From Lachnospiraceae bacterium (GTDB lineage: Bacteria > Bacillota_A > Clostridia > Lachnospirales > Lachnospiraceae), in contig JAFZQP010000135.1 of the NCBI GenBank assembly GCA_017620345.1, positions 1 to 29,210 on the forward strand: a stretch of DNA of 29,210 bases, read 5' to 3'. The notes below the pieces were generated by a model, which saw nothing but the letters and a program-made list of their open reading frames with translations, had not been told where the DNA came from and did no database searches. Position 1 is the stretch's first letter. Every line of letters starts with the position of its first letter. Made by a program: the position numbers and the translations under genes. Shown piece by piece: positions 14,301-23,159 of this stretch.

Positions 14301-15125
14301 ATGGATATAAATGCCGGAGGTTTTAAGAGTACCGGAACATATATCGCATCCGATGAACTGATGAGTGCCGTCAATGTGGCAAGAGCGCTGTCCAAGCCGC
14401 TCCTGATAAAAGGTGAGCCGGGAACCGGAAAGACAATGCTCGCAAAGGCCATAGCCGAGTCGCTTGATATGCCGCTTATAACCTGGAATATCAAATCAAC
14501 GACAAAAGCCCAGGATGGTCTGTATATGTATGATACGATACAGAGGCTATACGACGGTCAGTTCGGCGAGGAAGGCGTTGATGATATCAGCAGATATATC
14601 AAGCTCGGCAAGCTTGGCGAGGCATTTACTTCGGACAGGCAGGTTGTTCTTCTCATAGACGAGATAGACAAGGCTGACCTTGAATTTCCGAATGATCTTT
14701 TGTGGGAGCTCGATCAGATGGAGTTCTACATTCATGAGACCAAGGAAACGATCAGGGCAAAACAGAGACCTGTAGTCATCATTACTTCGAACGCCGAAAA
14801 AGAACTTCCCGATGCTTTCCTTCGAAGATGTATCTTTCATTATATCGCTTTCCCTGACAGGGAACTTATGGATGAGATAGTAAGAACGCATTTTGACAAG
14901 ATAGATGAACACATCCTGAGCGAGGCAATGGACGTTTTCTATCTGATAAGGGATGAGAAGTCGGTTAAGAAGAAACCGAGCACTTCCGAACTCATAGATT
15001 GGGTGAATGCCCTGCAGCTCGGAGGGATCAGTGCCGATACGATCAAACAGAAGCTCCCGTTTATCGGTACCGTTGTTAAAAAAGATGAAGACCTTGAAAC
15101 TGTATCGCACATAAGCATGGTATGA
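14301..15125 (+). CDS. MoxR-family AAA+ ATPase
   Basis: The 274-residue product is one AAA+ module: Walker A GEPGTGKT (38-45), Walker B LLIDEIDKAD (D120, E121), sensor 1 ITSNAEKELPDAFLRRC, and a small C-terminal helical domain. MoxR-type ATPases work as chaperones that remodel or insert cofactors into partner proteins and are nearly always paired with a VWA protein, as here (next gene). An in-frame ATG at 14265 lies inside gpsA with no good RBS. The ATG at 14301 is preferred because GGAAGGAG lies about 7 nt upstream and it begins directly after the gpsA stop. The client protein is unknown. Confidence 0.9.
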   Translation: MDINAGGFKSTGTYIASDELMSAVNVARALSKPLLIKGEPGTGKTMLAKAIAESLDMPLITWNIKSTTKAQDGLYMYDTIQRLYDGQFGEEGVDDISRYIKLGKLGEAFTSDRQVVLLIDEIDKADLEFPNDLLWELDQMEFYIHETKETIRAKQRPVVIITSNAEKELPDAFLRRCIFHYIAFPDRELMDEIVRTHFDKIDEHILSEAMDVFYLIRDEKSVKKKPSTSELIDWVNALQLGGISADTIKQKLPFIGTVVKKDEDLETVSHISMV

Positions 15126-15126
15126 T

Positions 15127-16338
15127 ATGTTTACCGGATTCTTTTATTTTCTGAGGGAAAAAGGAATGGATATCGGACTGTCCGAATGGCTGTCGCTTGT
15201 GGAGGCGATGGACAAAGGTCTTATCCATGCTGATTTTACGCAGTTTTATCTTGTTTCGAGAATGATACTTGTCAAGAATGAATATGAATTCGACAAGTAT
15301 GATATGATATTTGAGGAGTACTTCAAGGGAATAAAACATGAATTCGACGATATCTCCGAGCAGATGAGAAAATGGCTCGAGAAGCCCGAGTACAATGCTT
15401 TCCGTGAAGACCTTGAAAAGAAAAAAGCAATGATGGAGGAAGAAGGTATCCCCATCATAGATAACGAAGATGTTCTTGCAAAGTTCAGGGAAAGGCAGAA
15501 AGAACAGGACAGCGAACATCAGGGCGGCAACCAGTGGGTCGGCACAGCCGGGAACAGCTCATACGGGAATCTCGGGGGGCACCTCGGAGGCGTGAGAGTC
15601 GGAGGCACAACAGGCTATCAGTCCGCTTTCCAGGTTATAGGAGAACGCAAATTCCGTGATTTTCGTAACGACCGTGTGCTCGACAACAGGCAGTTCCAGA
15701 TGGCACTTCGGTCGCTTCGCCAGTTCTCTACCAGACTGGACATAGAAAAGACGGAGCTTGATATAGACGGCACGATAGACAGAACGTGCAACAACGGCGG
15801 ACATCTTATGATCGAGATGCAAAAGCCCCGTAAAAATACCGTTAAGCTTCTTCTGCTGATGGATTCCGGCGGTACGATGATACCTTATACGAATCTGCTC
15901 AATGAGCTGTTTCATTCGGTCAACAGATCGAATCATTTTAAGGATATCAAGACGTATTTCTTTCATAACTGCATATACTCGCATCTTTATAACACTCCTG
16001 AATGCGAGTACGGTGACTGGATAGAGACGGAATGGATACTGAAGAACTTAAACAGTGAGTACAAAGTCATCATAGTTGGGGATGCCGCCATGGCTCCAGA
16101 GGAGCTTTATTCACTGAACGGAAACTACAGAGGCCCCAATGACGGCTATTCCGGAATGGAATGGCTCCTTAGGCTTAAGAAGCATTTTTCGCGCATCATA
16201 TGGCTCAATCCCAAAATGGCGAGCGGATCGGCTCCGTGGCGCGAGGCCGAGACGGCAGTCAAGAATACGTTCGCGATGTACAGACTGACCGTTGAAGGTC
16301 TTAAAGAGGGAATGAAGTATCTGATGCGAACAAAATAG
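15127..16338 (+). CDS. VWA-domain (CoxE-like) protein, partner of the MoxR-type ATPase
   Basis: The 403-residue protein has a helical N-terminal part (about 1-120, ending in a charged coiled-coil-like EDLEKKKAMMEEEG), a Gly/Ser-rich spacer (about 130-170; GGNQWVGTAGNSSYGNLGGHLGGVRVGG), and a C-terminal von Willebrand factor A-like domain from about 215. The expected metal site DxSxS reads DSGGTM, a degenerate form seen in CoxE-like VWA proteins that also replace the first Ser. No signal peptide or membrane helix. The gene starts 1 nt after the ATPase stop without a clear Shine-Dalgarno, so its translation probably depends on the upstream gene. The pair is likely a two-component maturation chaperone with an unidentified target. 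Confidence 0.82.
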   Translation: MFTGFFYFLREKGMDIGLSEWLSLVEAMDKGLIHADFTQFYLVSRMILVKNEYEFDKYDMIFEEYFKGIKHEFDDISEQMRKWLEKPEYNAFREDLEKKKAMMEEEGIPIIDNEDVLAKFRERQKEQDSEHQGGNQWVGTAGNSSYGNLGGHLGGVRVGGTTGYQSAFQVIGERKFRDFRNDRVLDNRQFQMALRSLRQFSTRLDIEKTELDIDGTIDRTCNNGGHLMIEMQKPRKNTVKLLLLMDSGGTMIPYTNLLNELFHSVNRSNHFKDIKTYFFHNCIYSHLYNTPECEYGDWIETEWILKNLNSEYKVIIVGDAAMAPEELYSLNGNYRGPNDGYSGMEWLLRLKKHFSRIIWLNPKMASGSAPWREAETAVKNTFAMYRLTVEGLKEGMKYLMRTK

Positions 16339-16363
16339 CATATGAGACAGACAGAGGTATGAT

Positions 16364-17431
16364 ATGCATAAAGTAATGATCGTCGATGACAATATGACCA
16401 ATCTTATAATGGCCAAGAAAGCCCTGGAGGATCTGTATGAGATCATTCCGGTCTCGTCCGGCAAGATCGCACTTGAGTTTCTCAATGAGATGCCCGAGCC
16501 GCCGGATGTTGTTCTTCTTGATGTTGATATGCCTGATATTAACGGGTTTTATGTCATATCGCAGATGAAGAATGTTCCGAAGCTTGCAAGGATCCCTGTC
16601 GTATTCCTGACAGCTCAGGAAGATATCACAACCGAGATCGAGGGGTATTCGCTGGGAGCTTCCGACTATATCAGAAAACCGTTTACTGCCACACTTCTTC
16701 GTAAACGTGTGGATATTCACATCAAATTTGTTGAAGAACAGAAGCATAACGAGAGGGTAAACGAACAGCTTCAGAAGGTACTGTCAGAGAAGATACATAA
16801 CATCGTCGAACTCGAATATGCGATCGTAGAGATGTTCACTTCTCTTATGTCTAACAGGTCATTCCTGATATCGGAGCACTGCATAAGAGTTGAGAAGTAC
16901 ATGTCGGTGTTCCTTGACGCACTTATTGAGTCGCGTCAATTCCAGCTTGAAGAGACTGATGCGCAGATACTCAAGTTTGCATCAAAGATCCACGATGTTG
17001 GAAAGATCTGTCTGACTGACAGGTGTCTTGCCGATATGGGTGATCTGTCCATTCAGGAAAAAGAATTCAATCATCTGCATACCGTACTCGGTGCAGAGGC
17101 GATCAAGAAGGTCATGGATGTTGTCTCGGATAACCAGTTCCTCAAGTACTCGTATAATATGTGCAGATTCCATCATGAAAGATGGGATGGAAAGGGCTAT
17201 CCCGATAAGCTTATGACCACGAACATCCCTATCGAAGCCAGGATCCTTGCCATAGTTAACAGTTATGATATTTTCAGGACGACAAATGACGGAGCGGATC
17301 CGCTCACGCATAATGAATCGATCAACCGTATCAGATTGTGGAGCGGGACTCATTTTGACCCGGAACTGGTTGAAGCCTTTTTGAACATTGAGAGCCACAT
17401 CGCTGCCGTACGGTTTGATAATCAGTCATGA
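16364..17431 (+). CDS. Response regulator with HD-GYP output domain
   Basis: The 355-residue protein has a receiver domain (1-~125) with the acidic pair D8/D9, phospho-acceptor D53 (LLDVDMPDING) and Lys in IRKPF, then a helical linker (about 125-150) and an HD-GYP domain (about 150-340). HD-GYP domains hydrolyse cyclic-di-GMP. Visible metal and signature residues are EHCIRV, the HD pair H210/D211 (IHDVGK), HLHTVLG, H270/H271-E272 and GYP at 278-280. One deviation: the usual ADxYDA segment reads VNSYDIF, with Asn at 299 in place of the first Asp; D302 is kept. The gene is followed by a hybrid kinase whose start overlaps its stop (ATGA), so the kinase probably phosphorylates it. Activity is likely but the Asn change leaves some doubt. 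Confidence 0.9.
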   Translation: MHKVMIVDDNMTNLIMAKKALEDLYEIIPVSSGKIALEFLNEMPEPPDVVLLDVDMPDINGFYVISQMKNVPKLARIPVVFLTAQEDITTEIEGYSLGASDYIRKPFTATLLRKRVDIHIKFVEEQKHNERVNEQLQKVLSEKIHNIVELEYAIVEMFTSLMSNRSFLISEHCIRVEKYMSVFLDALIESRQFQLEETDAQILKFASKIHDVGKICLTDRCLADMGDLSIQEKEFNHLHTVLGAEAIKKVMDVVSDNQFLKYSYNMCRFHHERWDGKGYPDKLMTTNIPIEARILAIVNSYDIFRTTNDGADPLTHNESINRIRLWSGTHFDPELVEAFLNIESHIAAVRFDNQS

Positions 17432-19545
17432 TAGAATACATTAAGTCACTTTACAATAAAGAGAATGATGAGGAAATGTACGTTTTCAATGTGGCACATA
17501 CCATATGTGTTGTTGGTATGATACTTATGTGCGGCATTGTAACGTTCTTTTTTGATAATCCGAACGCGATATATCTGTCATTTGCGGTCTGCGTACTGTT
17601 TCTGCTTACAATGGCCGAAGCCAACAGGACACGCAAGACCAAGGCAGTTATCATCTTCATGTCCGTTGTGTTTAATTTTATCTATATGCCGCAGATGTAT
17701 TTCATGTTTGACCGGGGCATTTCGGTCATCCCCGTGTACTTTCTTTTCGGACTAATGTATTCCGTTGTATTGCTTGATGCCAGGACAGCGATAGTACTGG
17801 GTGGGATTGAGACTGTCTTTTATACCGCGCTGCTGTTTACGTACAATAATACGCTGCCGACAGGTGTTGAGAGCGGCCAGCCGCGTCAGATCTATCTGTC
17901 ATATATGGCAGCGATAGTATCGATGATCATAGTCGGCTTATGCGCCGGATGTACGGTAAGGTTCCGTTTCATGTTCCATCAGCAGGCACAGGAAGAAGCA
18001 GAGAAGCTGAAAGCCGAGGCAATGGATGCATATATCGCCAAGGATATGTTTCTTATAAACATGTCGCATGAGATACGTACGCCGATGAATGCAATAGTCG
18101 GTACGGTCGATCTGTTGCTGGATCAGGAAGTATCGGAGCATGTTTCTGACAGCGTCTATAATATTCTTAATTCATGTAATGCGCTTCTGTCACTTACAGA
18201 TGAACTGATGGATCTGAGCAAATCCGAGAATGGAGAAGTTTCTCTATATGTTACGACATATGACATGTCAGAACTTCTGATGGAAGTCATAAACATGATG
18301 ACCGTCAGACTCACGGAGAGCAATCTTGATTTCTTCGTCAACATCAATAACAATATCCCGCGTTTTCTGTACGGGGATGTTTCAAAACTGCGTCAGTTGT
18401 TTGTCAACATACTCAATAACGCCGTAAAATATACTCCTTCGGGAAAGATCATAATGCGTGTGGACTGCAAACCTCTTGATACCGATACGATAGAACTTGT
18501 CGTAGATATTGAGGATACCGGTGTAGGTATCAAGAAGGAAGATATGAAGAACCTGTTTGTAAGAAACGAATATGAATCAGCTGACAATGAATATGAAAAT
18601 GTCGACGGATCGGGACTCGGACTTGCGATATGTGCCGAGATCGTAAATGAGATGAAGGGTGAGATATCTGTCCAAAGTGAATATCGTTCCGGGTCGGTAT
18701 TTACATTCAGGGTACCGCAAAGATTCACATCCATGGATACCGTTGCCTATATTCCCGATACGGATAAGTACAGGATCCTTGTATTTGAAAAAGACGGCGA
18801 TCATGCGGAGCATATCAGAAGGATACTTGAATCGTTTAACATCAACTCGGATTATGCATGGACGAAGCAGGATCTTGAGAGGCTCATGAATGTTAATAAA
18901 TACACACATATCTTCATGTCAAATGAGAGGTACGAAGAATGCGAGAGTGTACTTGCCAATCGTCTTGTCGAGAGCAATATCGTGGCATTTCTGGATATCG
19001 ATGACAATGTTCATGTACAGAGGGCAACGACGGTTCTGACAAGACCGATCCATTCCCTTAACATCGCAGCGCTTCTTAAGAATGAGACCAACTCCTATGT
19101 ACGGGAGATCACAAGAAAAGGCGGCTTTGAATGTTCACGTGCCAATATTCTTGTTGTTGACGATAATTATACGAATTTGAACGTTGCAAGTGCGATACTT
19201 GCCAAATACGGAGCAAATGTCCTTACTGCTTTGTCGGGTAAGGACTGCCTGCGGCTCCTTCGGGATCATGATGTCGATATGATCTTCCTTGATTACATGA
19301 TGCCGGAAATGAACGGTATAGATACGCTTGAGCATATCAGAAAGATCCCGGGATCAAAATATACATCCATGCCGGTAATTGCGCTTACGGCCAATGTTGT
19401 GAGCGGTGCAAGGGAAATGTTCCTTGAAGCCGGCTTTGATGATTTTATGGCGAAACCTATCTCAATTGACAAGATGGAAAAGGTACTGAGAAAGTACCTG
19501 CGAAGGGATCTTATCACAGCCAAAAACCCTATGAAAGAGAACTAG
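17428..19545 (+). CDS. Membrane hybrid sensor histidine kinase (HisKA-HATPase-REC)
   Basis: The 705-residue protein has about six membrane helices in residues 22-178, with only short loops, then a short coiled coil, a dimerisation/phospho-acceptor domain with H214 (NMSHEIRTPMNAIVG) and a complete HATPase: N-box N327/N331 (VNILNNAVKYTP), G1 DTGVGI and G2 DGSGLGLAI. A pseudo-receiver of about 110 residues follows (from YRILVFEKDGDHAEH) that lacks a clear phospho-acceptor, then a canonical C-terminal receiver with D622 (IFLDYMMPEMNG). With no extracellular sensor domain, the signal may be sensed in the membrane. It overlaps the HD-GYP regulator by 4 nt without an independent RBS. It has no Hpt domain, whereas the next gene does. 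Confidence 0.93.
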   Translation: MIEYIKSLYNKENDEEMYVFNVAHTICVVGMILMCGIVTFFFDNPNAIYLSFAVCVLFLLTMAEANRTRKTKAVIIFMSVVFNFIYMPQMYFMFDRGISVIPVYFLFGLMYSVVLLDARTAIVLGGIETVFYTALLFTYNNTLPTGVESGQPRQIYLSYMAAIVSMIIVGLCAGCTVRFRFMFHQQAQEEAEKLKAEAMDAYIAKDMFLINMSHEIRTPMNAIVGTVDLLLDQEVSEHVSDSVYNILNSCNALLSLTDELMDLSKSENGEVSLYVTTYDMSELLMEVINMMTVRLTESNLDFFVNINNNIPRFLYGDVSKLRQLFVNILNNAVKYTPSGKIIMRVDCKPLDTDTIELVVDIEDTGVGIKKEDMKNLFVRNEYESADNEYENVDGSGLGLAICAEIVNEMKGEISVQSEYRSGSVFTFRVPQRFTSMDTVAYIPDTDKYRILVFEKDGDHAEHIRRILESFNINSDYAWTKQDLERLMNVNKYTHIFMSNERYEECESVLANRLVESNIVAFLDIDDNVHVQRATTVLTRPIHSLNIAALLKNETNSYVREITRKGGFECSRANILVVDDNYTNLNVASAILAKYGANVLTALSGKDCLRLLRDHDVDMIFLDYMMPEMNGIDTLEHIRKIPGSKYTSMPVIALTANVVSGAREMFLEAGFDDFMAKPISIDKMEKVLRKYLRRDLITAKNPMKEN

Positions 19546-19546
19546 G

Positions 19547-22345
19547 ATGAAAAAAGGAACAGGAAGGCTTAAAAATTTCATAGGATTCTTAAGAAGTGAT
19601 GAAGTCACTATCGATGCAAAGGGACTGTATCTTATGATCATATACAGTGTCGTTATCAACATCGGTTATGCGATAGGTTTTATCATCAAGCCGTCCGGGT
19701 CCCCGGCATGTCTGTGCATTGCAATCGGATCGATAGTATTTTTCCTGCTTACAGCATATCTTCTGAACAGATTTGATGAACTTCAGCTGTTTAAGTATAT
19801 CGTTGTGTTAGCGATCAACTTTATAATGTTTCCGACCATGTTCTATATGACGGGTAACCTTCTTAACGGAGCGCTTTTGTTCATGCCGCTCGGTCTTGTG
19901 TTCACGTTTTTCCTGATAAAGGAAAAGTGGTCAAAATATATATTCGCTGTCGAGATCGTCTGGTACAGCGTGATACTGATACTCCCCATGATCGATTACG
20001 AGAAGTATTCAAGATACGGCAAAGTCATCCCCCATGATATCGGTATACCCATAAGCTTTGTAGCGGCTGCTTTTGCACCTATCTTTATATTCATATATCA
20101 GACCGTAAATTATGAAAGGACCAAGAGAAAACTAAATGAGTCAAGGCATATCATTGAAACTGCCCGATACAACAAGAGCCGTTTTCTTGCAAATGTCACT
20201 CATGAGATAAGGACTCCGATGAATGCCATAATAGGCATGAATGAACTGATATTGCGCGAGGACCTGGATCCCGAATCAAGGGAACTTGCCGAGAATATCA
20301 AGATCTCGTCGAACCAGTTGCTTAAGATCATCAACAATGTGCTTGAGTTCTCAAAGCTTGATTCCAACAGGATGGAACTGTATCCTACGAAATATGATTT
20401 CAGGACGCTCATGACTGAGATCATAGAAGCGGTATCAAATGAATATGCTTCGGAAAATACCGAATTTTACGCCAAGATCGATCCCAATATACCAAGGACA
20501 CTCTTTGGAGACAGTATCAGGATCAAACAGATATTCATGTACCTTCTGTTCTCATCCGTTCATATGCTTCCGCACAGCAGGATGTCGATGGAGGTTAACG
20601 GTGAGGTAGATATTAACACCAACACGGTCATGCTCTCATGTACGATCGCGGAATCCGGTTTCGGATTGTCCGAGGTTGAGATAGAAGCAATGCTGTCGGC
20701 ATATACGAAGTATGACAGCCGCCAGAAGAGCGACTATAAAGGCATGGGTCTGGAACTTTCGATATGCAAGGAGATACTCGAACTTATGGGCGGCAGCCTT
20801 TCTATCAAGTCGGTGGAGGGCGTCGGAATGAGCGTTCATTTCGAACTGATAAATTATATAATCGAAGACAATCCGATAGTCAGGATCAGTACTACAAAAG
20901 ATTACAGTATCCTAATATATACCAAGAATGCCGAAGACCAGGATGTATGGATCGATATTCTCGGACAGTTCCAGTTGTATCCCAACTTTGTAACGGGACC
21001 GAATGCGTTCAGGCAGGCTATAGAGAACAGAAGATATACTCATATTTTTATTGACGATATGTTCTATCCGATGCTCAAGGATACGATAAGATCTGCTCAG
21101 ATAAACGATGAAGTATATGTCCTTACAGAGGCCGGCAGCATATTCAGTGACTTTGACAACTGCAAGATACTCCGCAGACCTATGACATGTCTGTGCGTGG
21201 CCGATGCTCTTAACAATGTATGGGATTCATCAGACTATAAGGTTGCCCAGAAGAAAGAGGCCGTAACATATCCGGAAGGAAAGATAATCATAGTTGATGA
21301 TTCCATAGTAAACTTACGTGTACTGGAGGGAATGCTTCAGACATTTTCTGTCAATACGACCAAATGCAAGAGTGGGGCAGAGGCGTTGTCTGTTCTTGAA
21401 AGGGAAGAGTTCGATCTGATAATACTTGACCAGAGAATGCCGGAGATGGATGGTATAGAACTTCTCCATCTTATCAGAAAACTTGATAATGCAAATGCTA
21501 TGGTACCTATTCTGTGTGCAACGGCCGATTTCGGACCTGAAGTATCGAGAATGCTCCTGAATGAGGGGTTCCAGGATTATCTGGCCAAGCCCGTCAGAAG
21601 GTTTTATCTTGAGAGGATGCTGCGCAAATACATGCCGCCTGAACTGGCAGTCAATATAGTGGTCGATGATATTCCGGAGGAGAAACAGAAAAAGCCGGAA
21701 GAGAGTGCCGCCAAGGAAGCTCCTGCAAAAGATCCGAAGGATATCGATTTTGAATCGGGACTCAGGAACGTCGGCGGGAGTACGGATGCTTTTGCTTCGG
21801 TGGTCAATGCATACTACAATGAAGGGATCAAAAAACTCGAACTTGTTCCTGAACTTCTTGCCGCAAAAAACATAGATAATTACGTTGTTGAGGTACATGC
21901 ACTTAAATCAAGCAGCGCAGCTATCGGAGCGGAAGCGATGTCTACTCTGTTCCGGGAACTGGAATTTGCCGGCAAGGCATCAAATATCGAGTTTATCGAA
22001 AGTCATTCGGGCAATGTTTTTGAAACGTTCAAGGGGGTTCTTGATGTTGTGAAGAATTATCTTACGACAAACGGACTTTTTGAGAGCGAGACAGGTCAGC
22101 CCGAACCGGAAGGAGATATCGTTGAACTTGATATTTCTCTTATAGATGAGCTCATAGATCATCTTAGCAAGTTTAATATCAAGGCAACCGAAGACAAGAT
22201 AAACGAGTGCTGCGGTATCAATTACGGATCCGATATCAACAAGTCGATCCGTGAGATCAAGAATCAGTTGGATGTATTTGATTATCATAAAGCAAAGGAA
22301 CTGTTAACCGATCTGAAAAGGAGGAGAAATGAATCCGGTTTATGA
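19547..22345 (+). CDS. Membrane hybrid kinase-like protein with eroded ATPase domain, receiver and Hpt
   Basis: The 932-residue protein is a paralogue of the preceding kinase with the same order: six membrane helices (about 28-195), H-box H219 (NVTHEIRTPMNAIIG), HATPase-like domain, pseudo-receiver, receiver with D628 (ILDQRMPEMDG), then an Hpt domain with H784 (EVHALKSSSAAIGA) and a 90-residue acidic/helical tail. The ATPase motifs are degraded: both N-box Asn are replaced (Y332 and S336 at the positions of N327 and N331 in the paralogue), the G1 Asp is Glu (E369, ESGFGL), and G2 reads YKGMGLELSI. It is therefore probably unable to bind ATP normally and may act as a phosphorelay partner of the neighbour. 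Start is 1 nt after the previous stop; its 3' end overlaps the next gene by 17 nt. Confidence 0.9.
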   Translation: MKKGTGRLKNFIGFLRSDEVTIDAKGLYLMIIYSVVINIGYAIGFIIKPSGSPACLCIAIGSIVFFLLTAYLLNRFDELQLFKYIVVLAINFIMFPTMFYMTGNLLNGALLFMPLGLVFTFFLIKEKWSKYIFAVEIVWYSVILILPMIDYEKYSRYGKVIPHDIGIPISFVAAAFAPIFIFIYQTVNYERTKRKLNESRHIIETARYNKSRFLANVTHEIRTPMNAIIGMNELILREDLDPESRELAENIKISSNQLLKIINNVLEFSKLDSNRMELYPTKYDFRTLMTEIIEAVSNEYASENTEFYAKIDPNIPRTLFGDSIRIKQIFMYLLFSSVHMLPHSRMSMEVNGEVDINTNTVMLSCTIAESGFGLSEVEIEAMLSAYTKYDSRQKSDYKGMGLELSICKEILELMGGSLSIKSVEGVGMSVHFELINYIIEDNPIVRISTTKDYSILIYTKNAEDQDVWIDILGQFQLYPNFVTGPNAFRQAIENRRYTHIFIDDMFYPMLKDTIRSAQINDEVYVLTEAGSIFSDFDNCKILRRPMTCLCVADALNNVWDSSDYKVAQKKEAVTYPEGKIIIVDDSIVNLRVLEGMLQTFSVNTTKCKSGAEALSVLEREEFDLIILDQRMPEMDGIELLHLIRKLDNANAMVPILCATADFGPEVSRMLLNEGFQDYLAKPVRRFYLERMLRKYMPPELAVNIVVDDIPEEKQKKPEESAAKEAPAKDPKDIDFESGLRNVGGSTDAFASVVNAYYNEGIKKLELVPELLAAKNIDNYVVEVHALKSSSAAIGAEAMSTLFRELEFAGKASNIEFIESHSGNVFETFKGVLDVVKNYLTTNGLFESETGQPEPEGDIVELDISLIDELIDHLSKFNIKATEDKINECCGINYGSDINKSIREIKNQLDVFDYHKAKELLTDLKRRRNESGL

Positions 22346-23159
22346 GAAATTGAATAACTGTTATGAGAGCGTCAGAAAGAAGGTATCATTTGAGCCGAAG
22401 GTTGCTCTTGTTCTCGGTTCGGGACTCGGAAAGTTTGCCGAAGAGATCGAGGTTGTAGACAGGATATCTTACAGTGATATAGAAGGATTTCCGATGTCCA
22501 CCGTTCCCGGACATGCAGGTCAGTATGTGTTCGGATATGTGGACAGTGTTCCGGTAGTATGCATGCAGGGAAGAGTACACTATTATGAGGGCTATCCGAT
22601 AACGGACGTTGTCCTCCCGATCAGACTGATGGCCCTTCTCGGAGCAAAATACCTGTTCCTTACAAATGCATCCGGAGGTATCAACCGTGATTTTAAAGCG
22701 GGTGATTTTATGCTTCTGACGGATCATATTTCGAGTTTCGCACCCAATCCGCTCATAGGTCCCAATATCGATGAGATCGGCACAAGATTTCCCGATATGT
22801 CATCTGTGTATAATCCGATACTTCAGGATATCATAATGTCTGTTGCGGATGATTTTGGAATAGAGATGCAGAAGGGAGTATATGCTCAGCTTACAGGCCC
22901 TTCATTTGAAAGTCCCGCTGAGATCAGGATGCTCGGAAAACTTGGAGTGGACGCGGTCGGAATGAGTACTGTGGTTGAAGCGATAGCAGCCAACCATATG
23001 GGTATGAAGATATGCGCGATATCATGTGTATGCAATCTTGCAGCCGGGATATCGGAAACACCTCTTACGCACGATGAAGTTCAGGAAGCAGCTGCAAAGG
23101 CGGCTCCGCTGTTCAAACAGATCGTAAGGGAATCGATAGTCAGGATAGGAGCTTTATGA
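22329..23159 (+). CDS. punA: Purine nucleoside phosphorylase (trimeric, class I type)
   Basis: The enzyme cleaves purine nucleosides (guanosine, inosine and deoxy forms) with phosphate to give the base and ribose-1-phosphate. The 276-residue product matches the trimeric PNP family in length and motifs: VLGSGLGKF (phosphate loop), PGHAG, MQGRVHYYEGY, LTNASGGIN, and TGPSFESPAEIRMLGKLGVDAVGMSTVVEAIAANHMG. Its start lies 17 nt inside the upstream kinase gene, preceded by AAAGGAGG, so the start is well supported. It overlaps the downstream lipoprotein gene by 4 nt (ATGA), pointing to a nucleoside scavenging unit with the next genes. Confidence 0.95.
   Translation: MNPVYEKLNNCYESVRKKVSFEPKVALVLGSGLGKFAEEIEVVDRISYSDIEGFPMSTVPGHAGQYVFGYVDSVPVVCMQGRVHYYEGYPITDVVLPIRLMALLGAKYLFLTNASGGINRDFKAGDFMLLTDHISSFAPNPLIGPNIDEIGTRFPDMSSVYNPILQDIIMSVADDFGIEMQKGVYAQLTGPSFESPAEIRMLGKLGVDAVGMSTVVEAIAANHMGMKICAISCVCNLAAGISETPLTHDEVQEAAAKAAPLFKQIVRESIVRIGAL

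Noticed and set aside
21314..21898. 194-codon open frame on the minus strand opposite the second hybrid kinase
   Set aside because: Opposes the conserved receiver and Hpt domains; no recognisable domain or RBS.
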